Shown here piece by piece: positions 35,801 to 41,717 of a stretch of DNA of 64,000 nt. The stretch is from Paludibacteraceae bacterium (GTDB lineage: Bacteria > Bacteroidota > Bacteroidia > Bacteroidales > Paludibacteraceae). The notes under the pieces are model-generated. The model made no database searches, was not told the DNA's origin, and saw only the letters and a list, made by a program, of their open reading frames with translations. Within the stretch, counting starts at the first letter, position 1. Each line of letters starts with the position of its first letter. The position numbers and the translations under genes were made by a program. Location of the stretch: contig JAFYSK010000050.1 in assembly GCA_017559385.1 (NCBI GenBank), positions 18,679-82,678 on the forward strand. The letters are read 5' to 3'.

Positions 35801-36235
35801 AGTATTGGTAGTAGAGCTTTTAGAGGATGCTTAACAAAAGTTTATGTAAAAGCAACAACCCCTCCAGAGATTGCAGACAACACATTCTCCACAAGTCCTA
35901 TTTGCTACGTTCCTTGCGGAACAATAGATGCTTATAGCACAACAAACTGGATGAGCAGTTGTAGCGAGATCATAGAAGAGCAACTATACCAAATATATCT
36001 TACTGCTGCTCCACATGATTATGGTACAGTGAAAGTTGTTTCACGCCCAGATTGTGATAATGCAATTATTTCTGCAACCCCTAACGACGGATATACGTTT
36101 GTCATATGGAGTGATGGCAATACACAAGCTACACGACACATTGCACTCAACCAAGATGTTTCTCTAAAGGCATATTTTGCACAAAAGGGATACACTATCC
36201 ATATCTATCAAGATTGTACAGTTACCGTTGAATAA
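32834..36235 (+). CDS. BspA-like leucine-rich repeat surface protein, 1133 aa
   Basis: After a signal peptide (MKKIIFILCTLCFAVSVLAHD) comes a short domain (FEVDGIYYNILEGNNVEVT) and about 35 BspA-type LRRs of the form LTSITIPNSVTSIGDYAFYGC. Five longer modules interrupt them at about residues 265, 408, 500, 664 and 738, each with WNAKNC, TSFTFG and VEHIPAYLC. From about 1053 an InlB-like repeat follows (LTAAPHDYGTVKV, NDGYTFVIWSDGN), then a final half repeat YTIHIYQDCTVTVE. No T9SS tail is present on this protein. BspA proteins bind fibronectin, fibrinogen or other bacteria. It is cotranscribed with the next genes (8-base gap). The gene is AT-rich. Confidence 0.9.
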   Translation: MKKIIFILCTLCFAVSVLAHDFEVDGIYYNILEGNNVEVTSGSSKYTGTIAIPEAITYNGDNYSVISIGEKAFEDCDVGLDSVIIPNSVTSIGTKAFYDCMFLRYISVPNSVTHIGDYAFYGCMFASINIPENITKIGNYVFYACASINSITIPNTVTSIGDYAFYQCKTPSHLIIPNSVTDIGESAFQYCSGLTSIAIGSGVTEIRPSTFKGCKALTSITIPNTVVSIGDWAFSECIVLEYVTIPNSVTNIGYGVFSSCSAINTVVWNVKNCADFSSENYSPFRDSQETITSFTFGNSVEHIPDYLCYGMSNLTSVEIGNNVKSIGYKVFYGCSALSSITIPDNVTSVGDKTFYDCSSLKSVNLGNGITHLGVSLFGYCTALTSISIPNNVTSIKSAFYQCSSLKTVEWNAKNCHDFDDSPFYYSRQTITSFTFSNTVEYIPALLCRSLSSLTSVTIPNSVVAIGSKAFYNCGFKSITIGSNVLSIGQDAFSSCSALKTVKWNAKNCSDFSDIPSSPFGNLSEQITSFTFGYGVEHVPAYLCCGMSGLTYLTIPNSVKTIGLHAFSSCEGITSISIPSSVTSIGNYAFYMCRGISSLSIGSNVETIGDYAFQYCSITSLSIPNSVTTIGEYAFDWCSKLSSVTIGSGVRSIGNLAFWHTNIQNVVWNARHYDDIMDKVNPFTDWNLLKITSFTFGEAVEHIPAYICYQLMNLSSVTIGSNVTSIGEGAFSKCTNIEKVVWNAKNLPDFADASEAPFYDSQETITSFTFGTTVEHIPAYLCSDMSGLISVTIGDGVSSIGESAFYNCYSLSYLKLGNTIKTIGDYAFADCNSLATLTIPNSVKSIEYAAFQGCSSLTSITVPSGNIASYAFSYCSDLTSVSIGSGVTNIGTDAFGYCNDLASIRVANSNAYYDSREYCNAIIETATNTLIAGCYNTIIPYGVTAIGEYAFSACDNLTSIEIPNSVTTIGNMAFSGCSNLTSITIPNSVKSIGSRAFRGCLTKVYVKATTPPEIADNTFSTSPICYVPCGTIDAYSTTNWMSSCSEIIEEQLYQIYLTAAPHDYGTVKVVSRPDCDNAIISATPNDGYTFVIWSDGNTQATRHIALNQDVSLKAYFAQKGYTIHIYQDCTVTVE

Positions 36236-36243
36236 TTCATCAT

Positions 36244-36792
36244 ATGAAAAATAAGATAAGATATTTATTCTTGCTTCTTTCCATTCCATTGCATCTGGTG
36301 GCTAAGGATTATACGGTGAGGGTCACAACTACTACATGTGGCACCATACAGTCCTATACCGTACCAGAAGGTGCAGAAATGGTTCTTGTAGCACATCCAC
36401 GCGATGGATATATCTTCAGTCAATGGTCGGATGGCAATACGGAGAATCCAAGAATGATTACAATCACATCAGATGTTGCATATTTAGCTCAATTTGTAAA
36501 ATCTGACCCTGCTGCCCCAGAAGAATCTTACTTGATTATTGCAAAAAATCAAGGGTGTGATGAAACCTTTGAGGGGTATTATCCAGCAGGTACAAAAATT
36601 CAACTTTTTGCCCAAGCTGAAGAATGCAACTACTTCTGGCGTTGGTCTGATGGTAATACAGATAACCCACGAACTGTATTTGTTGATAAAAATATGACTT
36701 ATACAGCCGAATTTAAAACAGAACAATTCATTATCACCGTAGAATCAGATAACGAAACACAAGGTTCTGTACACGTAGAAATCCAACAATAA
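36244..36792 (+). CDS. Secreted protein of InlB-like repeats, 182 aa
   Basis: A signal peptide (MKNKIRYLFLLLSIPLHLVAKD) is followed by two repeats, each with a Gly-rich strand and a W-S-D-G-N-T-x-N-P-R turn: VLVAHPRDGYIFSQWSDGNT (about 40) and LFAQAEECNYFWRWSDGNT (about 121). The protein stops after ITVESDNETQGSVHVEIQQ, which is the first half of another repeat. It has no lipobox, membrane segment or sorting tail, so it must rely on partners to stay at the surface. It lies between the LRR gene and the next repeat protein. Confidence 0.82.
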   Translation: MKNKIRYLFLLLSIPLHLVAKDYTVRVTTTTCGTIQSYTVPEGAEMVLVAHPRDGYIFSQWSDGNTENPRMITITSDVAYLAQFVKSDPAAPEESYLIIAKNQGCDETFEGYYPAGTKIQLFAQAEECNYFWRWSDGNTDNPRTVFVDKNMTYTAEFKTEQFIITVESDNETQGSVHVEIQQ

Positions 36793-36825
36793 CTAGTTAA
36801 ATAACAAAACAAAATTTATACAACA

Positions 36826-37926
36826 ATGAAAAAAAATCTATCATTTGCGATGATGCTCTTTGCCTTCGCATTCACAGCGCAAGCTGCCAATGAAGTTACT
36901 GCAGATTGCGGTAGCCAAGTGACTATCACTGCCACTCCAAAAGAGGGTCATCACTTTGTTCGTTGGAACGACAACAACACTGACAACCCACGTATCGTGG
37001 ACGTAACAGCAGATGCTACCTACACTGCGTATTTTGCCCCTAACAAGCACACCATCACTTGGCTTAACTGGGACAATAGCGAACTCTACAAAGCAGAGTT
37101 TGACTATGGTACAACCCCTGTATATGGCGGTGCTGTACCTACTAAACCAGCGGATGCACAATATACCTACACGTTCGATAGTTGGTCACCAAATATCCAT
37201 CCTGTACAAGGCGATGATGTATATACAGCAGTATTCTCTAAAACTGTCAATCAATATACCGTTACCTTCAAAAACTGGGATGGTGCGGTACTCCAATCCA
37301 CCAGCGTTGCCTATGGCGATATGCCTAGCTATACTGGCGCTATACCTACCAAGCCAACTACCGATCAATACACTTACACTTTCTCGGGTTGGGATACAGA
37401 AATTGCAAGCGTAACCGGCGACGTAGTTTATACGGCACAATTCGATGCTATAGTGAATAAGTACACCATCACCTTCAATAACTGGGACGGTACTACACTC
37501 GCTACCTACGAGGTTGAGTATGGTCAAACACCAGTATATGCAGGCGAATTGCCAACCAAAACATCTACAGATGAATATACTTATACTTTCTCAGGTTGGA
37601 CACCTGCTATCGTTCCTGTAACAGGCGATGCTACTTACACTGCAACCTTCTCTACCGATGTCAATAGCTACACCATCACGCTCAATGCTGAGAATGGAAC
37701 AGTAACAGGTGCAGGTACATACACCTATGGTACATCGGCTAACATCACCGCTATACCTGCGGATTGCTACCACTTCGTACAATGGAGCGATGGCGACACC
37801 AATGCATCACGTACCATCGTAGTGACAGTTGATATCACCCTCACAGCAATCTTCGAGATTAATACCTACACCATCAAGGTTGAGTCTGCGGACGAGACAC
37901 AGGGTAGCGTAAGCGTATCTAAGTAA
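36826..37926 (+). CDS. Secreted Listeria-Bacteroides/InlB repeat protein, 366 aa
   Basis: After the signal (MKKNLSFAMMLFAFAFTAQA) it begins directly with the second half of an InlB-like repeat (CGSQVTITATPKEGHHFVRW, N-x-NPR). Three copies of the roughly 70-residue Listeria-Bacteroides (Flg_new) repeat follow, each with YTVTFKNWDG, P-x-Y-x-G-x-x-PTKP and YTFSGW. One complete InlB-like repeat (LNAENGTVTGAG, YHFVQWSDGDT) comes next and the protein ends with a half repeat, YTIKVESADETQGSVSVSK. Such repeats make stalks or adhesive beads on surface proteins. It is less AT-rich than the LRR gene. No anchor is seen. Confidence 0.85.
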   Translation: MKKNLSFAMMLFAFAFTAQAANEVTADCGSQVTITATPKEGHHFVRWNDNNTDNPRIVDVTADATYTAYFAPNKHTITWLNWDNSELYKAEFDYGTTPVYGGAVPTKPADAQYTYTFDSWSPNIHPVQGDDVYTAVFSKTVNQYTVTFKNWDGAVLQSTSVAYGDMPSYTGAIPTKPTTDQYTYTFSGWDTEIASVTGDVVYTAQFDAIVNKYTITFNNWDGTTLATYEVEYGQTPVYAGELPTKTSTDEYTYTFSGWTPAIVPVTGDATYTATFSTDVNSYTITLNAENGTVTGAGTYTYGTSANITAIPADCYHFVQWSDGDTNASRTIVVTVDITLTAIFEINTYTIKVESADETQGSVSVSK

Positions 37927-38717
37927 TGAAGACAAAATCAATCATACTAATCACCTGCCTTATGCTCTTCTGCTCACCTTTGTGGGCGGAAGAACATAAG
38001 GTGGCTTGTGGTTCGTGGATTGAGATTGCTGCACACCCGCTAGAGGACTACCACTTCGTGAAGTGGAACGATGGCAATCAAGATTCCATTCGCCAGATAC
38101 AGGTGCACGAAGATGCTACCTATATCGCCTATTTCGCTGCCAACTGCGAGGAGTATGCCAATTGGCCTATAATCTCCCTCTACGACTGGCTGCTGATGGT
38201 GGATGTGCGTGCTATCAACGAGATGGGCTACTACTTTGCGCCAGAGGATGTCAGCTGGTACCGCGTAGTAGGAGAACCAGACGATATGCACAACCAATTC
38301 CCATTGGATGATCAACTCGTGGAAGAAGACAACTACTACCTCACCATTGACCAAAGCCTCAAGGGTTCAGGTACCTATTACGCGGTCATTGATGTGAGCG
38401 ACTCCCAAGGCATGCTATGCGATGGACTCATGCGCTCGGTGTTGGTATCCTATGCGGGTAGCCAACAACCTGCCAAAGTCGCACTCATCCCGAATGCGGT
38501 AGTCATGGGACAGACTATGCAACTCAAAGGACTCAATCCTGACGAGAATAGCGATATCTTCATCTATAGCACCACAGGACAACTCATTGAGCAGTTTGTC
38601 TCTACAGGAGAAAGCACCATCCAACTAGATGCTGCACAAGTGGCGGGATGTTACCAAGTGGTAGTCAAATCGCCATCCATCACGCAAATACTGCGATATA
38701 TTGTCAACAATAAATAA
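37926..38717 (+). CDS. Secreted protein with half InlB repeat and T9SS sorting domain, 263 aa
   Basis: The ATG overlaps the previous stop (TAATG). After the signal (MKTKSIILITCLMLFCSPLWAEE) it starts with a second-half repeat (CGSWIEIAAHPLEDYHFVKW, then WNDGN). A central domain (YDWLLMVDVRAINEMGYYFAPEDVSWYRVVGEPDD, SGTYYAVIDVSD) follows. The last 80 residues are a type A T9SS C-terminal domain: PNAVVMGQTMQLKG, IYSTTGQLIEQF and GCYQVVVKS. This tail targets the protein across the outer membrane and to A-LPS anchoring. It is the only protein of the cluster with the tail. Confidence 0.85.
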   Translation: MKTKSIILITCLMLFCSPLWAEEHKVACGSWIEIAAHPLEDYHFVKWNDGNQDSIRQIQVHEDATYIAYFAANCEEYANWPIISLYDWLLMVDVRAINEMGYYFAPEDVSWYRVVGEPDDMHNQFPLDDQLVEEDNYYLTIDQSLKGSGTYYAVIDVSDSQGMLCDGLMRSVLVSYAGSQQPAKVALIPNAVVMGQTMQLKGLNPDENSDIFIYSTTGQLIEQFVSTGESTIQLDAAQVAGCYQVVVKSPSITQILRYIVNNK

Positions 38718-38724
38718 TGAACTT

Positions 38725-39609
38725 ATGAGGACATTTATCAATAAATTTCTTTGTCTCTTATTGATGACAATATGTTGCACGCAAGTGTATGCGGCTAGAA
38801 GATATTATGTTTATCCTAGCAACGCTCATATCCTTCGTGTAGGATTATCTGGAGGCGGAATATATAATCTGACACCAACTGACTGCACGATGAAGAGTGA
38901 AGTAGGAGCTGCAGGAGCTATTGCACTAGATTATGTTTTCTACAAGCCACTCCGCTCTATTGACTTGGGACTTAGAACTGGTATAGATCTGGGCTATTTA
39001 TATTCCCCATATCACGCACAGTTTGAACATCAGTATAGCAATGTGGATTATCTAGGTAATCAGATGGACTACACCACCTCGGGTATGGTAGATATTGCGC
39101 AAAATCAACTCTATGCAAGCGTGCCACTGATGTTTGCATTGCGCAGCAATGGGTTTGTATGCAATCTTGGAGTACGTTTGCAAATGCCTTTCTACCAAAT
39201 AGGTAAACAGCAACTCTCTAATCCTCTCGTGCAGGCGTATTATCCGAAATATGATGTCACGGTAACCAACGAACTCATCACAGGAATTGTGGCAGATAAT
39301 CAACTATCTACTCCATTAGAATTTCCTTCTATCTTGTTGGAATGTCATGCTGCAATGGAAATAGGATACGAACATGAGATCAGGAATACGAATAGCGCAA
39401 TAGGTGTGCTGGCTTATTTCAATATGGGATTTTGGAACTCTTTGCCCAAGGCTACAGACTCACCAATCATCCAAGTCGCACCTATTATGGATAAGAACAA
39501 TCCAGTTCCTACAGTTACGGTCAACAATGCATATAATGCGCTATTGACTTCATATATTCCAATGCAGTTTGGTCTAAAAGTATATTATGCATTTCATCTT
39601 ACGAAATGA
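38725..39609 (+). CDS. Outer-membrane beta-barrel protein, 294 aa
   Basis: A signal peptide (FINKFLCLLLMTICCTQVYA) precedes a protein with alternating hydrophobic strands (HILRVGLSGGGIYNL, SIDLGLRTGIDLGYLYSP, LYASVPLMFALRSNGFVCNLGVRLQMPFY) and a final strand, FGLKVYYAFHLTK, that ends in a basic residue after aromatic ones. This fits a small barrel of the outer-membrane porin-like class. It begins 7 bases after the T9SS-tailed gene and ends the operon with a strong terminator, so it may serve as a membrane partner. The family is not recognised. Confidence 0.75.
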   Translation: MRTFINKFLCLLLMTICCTQVYAARRYYVYPSNAHILRVGLSGGGIYNLTPTDCTMKSEVGAAGAIALDYVFYKPLRSIDLGLRTGIDLGYLYSPYHAQFEHQYSNVDYLGNQMDYTTSGMVDIAQNQLYASVPLMFALRSNGFVCNLGVRLQMPFYQIGKQQLSNPLVQAYYPKYDVTVTNELITGIVADNQLSTPLEFPSILLECHAAMEIGYEHEIRNTNSAIGVLAYFNMGFWNSLPKATDSPIIQVAPIMDKNNPVPTVTVNNAYNALLTSYIPMQFGLKVYYAFHLTK

Positions 39610-39637
39610 TGTACTTATAGAATAGTCTGAATATTCA

Positions 39638-39679
39638 GCTCACCTCGCAAGTCAATTGATTTGCGAGGTGAGCTTTTTA
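39638..39679 (+). terminator. Strong rho-independent terminator of the surface locus
   Basis: AGCTCACCTCGCAA pairs with TTGCGAGGTGAGCT (14 pairs), with TCAATTGA in the loop, followed by TTTTAT. Confidence 0.9.
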
Positions 39680-39720
39680 TATTCTTCTTGCTCGAATTCA
39701 AGTGCTCCTTCTGGAAAATA

Positions 39721-39748
39721 AAAACTGAAAACTGAAAATGGAAAGCGG
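39721..39748. repeat. 7-bp tandem array
   Basis: AAAACTG, AAAACTG, AAAATGG, AAAGCGG in register, in the 836-base gene-free gap before the NamZ-family gene. Confidence 0.6.
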
Positions 39749-39804
39749 TAGAAACTCACGTGAATATAAAAACAACATGTGTCGGAAGTAACGAAAATGT
39801 ATGT

Positions 39805-39867
39805 GCGGTTATTGCGGTTTTAGCGGTTTTGAAAACCGCAATAACCGCTAAAACCGCAGAAACCGCT
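39805..39867. repeat. Mirrored 9-bp array, 63 bp (element 1)
   Basis: Three 9-base units (GCGGTTATT, GCGGTTTTA, GCGGTTTTG) are followed by four units in inverse orientation (AAAACCGCA, ATAACCGCT, AAAACCGCA, GAAACCGCT). The whole is seven units of 9 bases and can fold into a hairpin. It is followed by TCGCTAT, as is element 2. Confidence 0.85.
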
Positions 39868-39930
39868 CGCTATATTCAAAGAATATATTCATTGATTTTC
39901 AGGGAGAAAGCATCTTGAAATCAATTTCTG

Positions 39931-39973
39931 CGGACTTTTGAGAATGTCCTAGAGTGTATTCTCAGAAAGTCCG
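39931..39973. repeat. Long inverted repeat
   Basis: CGGACTTTTGAGAAT (39931-39945) pairs with ATTCTCAGAAAGTCCG (39958-39973) with one bulged base and a 12-base loop. No T-run follows, so it is not a standard terminator. A weaker hairpin (TTGATTT/AAATCAA) lies just upstream at about 39892-39924. Confidence 0.65.
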
Positions 39974-40037
39974 TGGGAATATCAATATTTTGGTCAAGTA
40001 CCTGATTATCAATCATACTAGATATAAAAGATAGATG

Positions 40038-40100
40038 CCGTAAATACCGTATTTCCCGTATTGCGGATAATCAATTACGGGATTTACGGGAAATACGGTC
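40038..40100. repeat. Mirrored 9-bp array, 63 bp (element 2)
   Basis: CCGTAAATA, CCGTATTTC, CCGTATTGC, a 9-base spacer, then ATTACGGGA, TTTACGGGA, AATACGGTC. The ends give a perfect 15-pair stem (ACCGTATTTCCCGTA). It is followed by GCTAT. The same design, length and flank as element 1 but a different sequence. Confidence 0.85.
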
Positions 40101-40143
40101 GCTATCGTTATCTCTCCCAGTTACTATTCATAACGTATAAGGA

Positions 40144-40242
40144 TGTGATTTAGATCACATAGTTATCACATATTAATCACATAGTAATATCATAGTAGAT
40201 ATAGCAAAGGTATAGTATGAACCCGTTATGAACCCGTAGTTG
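40144..40242. repeat. Degenerate 11-bp tandem array upstream of the NamZ-family gene
   Basis: Nine 11-base units: TGTGATTTAGA, TCACATAGTTA, TCACATATTAA, TCACATAGTAA, several divergent units, then two of ACCCGTTATGA / ACCCGTAGTTG type. It parallels the array at 11703-11823 unit for unit in its first four units, including the TGTGA-N6-TCACA start. A short GTTTAGT 7-bp run follows. Confidence 0.8.
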
Positions 40243-40406
40243 GTAGTTTAGTGTTTAGTGAATGCATTGCGGACGACTGTTTAGAGTTTAAGAATAAACT
40301 ATAAACAATGAGTGTTAGGTGAAGCGAGTTTTGCTAAATTGGCTCAAAAAAGTGCTAGTTTTGCATTTTTTGGCTCAAATAAAGCCGATAATCCAAATAT
40401 TTTTTG

Positions 40407-40414
40407 TAATTTTG
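40407..40414 (+). promoter_or_regulatory. -7 box for the NamZ-family gene
   Basis: TAATTTTG, matching TAnnTTTG, 31 bases before the start of the gene. Confidence 0.6.
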
Positions 40415-40445
40415 CACCAGTTTTCCAGCGAAAAGTTAAAATACC

Positions 40446-41657
40446 ATGAAAAGAGTTGTTTCATTTTTGATCATAATGCTTTTAGCCGTAGGTACTGCAT
40501 GCGCAGAGCGTGTAGTGCTGGGTGCTGAGCAGACGAAAGAATATTTGCCTCTGCTAAAAGGCAAGCGTGTGGCGCTACTAAGCAATCATACGGGACTGAT
40601 TATTCAAGCGAAAGGCGATAAGGCGATGAGGCAACAAGGCGATACTATTCATACATTGGATTGGTTGCTCGGGCATGGCATACAAGTGACTGCTATTTTC
40701 TCGCCAGAGCATGGTTTTCGTGGCACAGCGCGTGAGGGTGAGAGAGTGGCCAGCAGTGTGGATGAGAAGACAGGCATACCTATTCTATCGCTCTACGACG
40801 GAGATAGCAAGTACCCATCCAAGGAGTCTATGGCGATGTTTGATGTGCTCGTGACCGATATTCAGGATGTAGGTTTGCGTTTCTATACCTACTACATCAC
40901 CATGTACCGCTTGATGGATGTTTGCGCCCAATATGGCAAGCAGTTTGTGGTGTTTGACCGCCCCAACCCTAACGGCTGGTATGTGGACGGACCAATATTG
41001 GATATGAAGCACAAGTCGGGCGTGGGAGCATTGCCTATTCCTGTGGTGCATGGCATGACCTTGGGTGAGTTGGCGCTGATGATCAACGGCGAAGGCTGGT
41101 TGAAGGACGGGGCTAAAGTAGATTTGAAGGTAGTGCCTTGTAAGAATTATACCCACCAGACATTGTACCGTTTGCCTGTGGCACCATCGCCAAATTTGCG
41201 CAATATGTTGGCGATATACTTGTACCCTGCGGTTTGCTTGTTTGAGGCAACGCCTGTGTCGTTGGGTAGAGGAACGGATAAGCCCTTCTTGTGCTATGGC
41301 CACCCTAACTTCAACGCTCCACGCACAGAGGCTAGTGTATATGGTCCTGCGATTACTTTTACCCCTAATCAATCCACTCAGAAAGGTCGTGTGTGCGATG
41401 GTGTAGACTTGAGCGGTATGAGCGAAGAAGAAGCGCGCAAGGTAGGCTTCTCGCTTAGGTATCTATTGGATGCGTATAAGCATCTGAATATGGATAACTA
41501 TTTCTTCCGTTCGTTCTTTGAGTTGTTAGTGGGACAGGATTATGTGCGCAAGATGATCAACCAAGGCAAGAGCGAGGAGGAGATTCGTGCTTGCTGGCAG
41601 GATGATGTGGCGAAGTTCAAAATCCAACGCCGACCATATCTCCTCTACGAAGAATAA
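40446..41657 (+). CDS. NamZ-family (DUF1343) exo-beta-N-acetylmuramidase-like enzyme
   Basis: This 403-residue exported protein (signal MKRVVSFLIIMLLAVGTACA) belongs to DUF1343, whose studied members (NamZ) release N-acetylmuramic acid from peptidoglycan ends. Landmarks are RVALLSNHTGLI, FSPEHGFRGTAREGE, YDGD near the first third, DIQDVGLRFYTYYITMYRLMD, FDRPNPNG, GMTLGELALMINGEGW, LFEATPVSLGRGTDKPF and SFFELLVGQDYVRKMI. A short array-coded stretch (KGDKAMRQQGD) enlarges the loop before the second motif. It sits upstream of a sodium:solute symporter, suggesting release and import of a cell-wall sugar (inference). Confidence 0.85.
   Translation: MKRVVSFLIIMLLAVGTACAERVVLGAEQTKEYLPLLKGKRVALLSNHTGLIIQAKGDKAMRQQGDTIHTLDWLLGHGIQVTAIFSPEHGFRGTAREGERVASSVDEKTGIPILSLYDGDSKYPSKESMAMFDVLVTDIQDVGLRFYTYYITMYRLMDVCAQYGKQFVVFDRPNPNGWYVDGPILDMKHKSGVGALPIPVVHGMTLGELALMINGEGWLKDGAKVDLKVVPCKNYTHQTLYRLPVAPSPNLRNMLAIYLYPAVCLFEATPVSLGRGTDKPFLCYGHPNFNAPRTEASVYGPAITFTPNQSTQKGRVCDGVDLSGMSEEEARKVGFSLRYLLDAYKHLNMDNYFFRSFFELLVGQDYVRKMINQGKSEEEIRACWQDDVAKFKIQRRPYLLYEE
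40611..40642 (+). repeat. 8-bp tandem array inside the NamZ-family gene
   Basis: AAAGGCGA, TAAGGCGA, TGAGGCAA, CAAGGCGA: four 8-base units of the same family as in GH20 and ileS, coding KGDKAMRQQGD. Confidence 0.75.
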
Positions 41658-41717
41658 TCTAACAGCCGCAGGCGGTCTAACAGCGAAGCGGTCTAACATC
41701 TAACTTCTAAAGAATAT

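Noticed and set aside
40319-40528. 69-codon frame overlapping the start of the NamZ-family gene
   Set aside because: It covers the promoter region and ends in another frame of the signal peptide.
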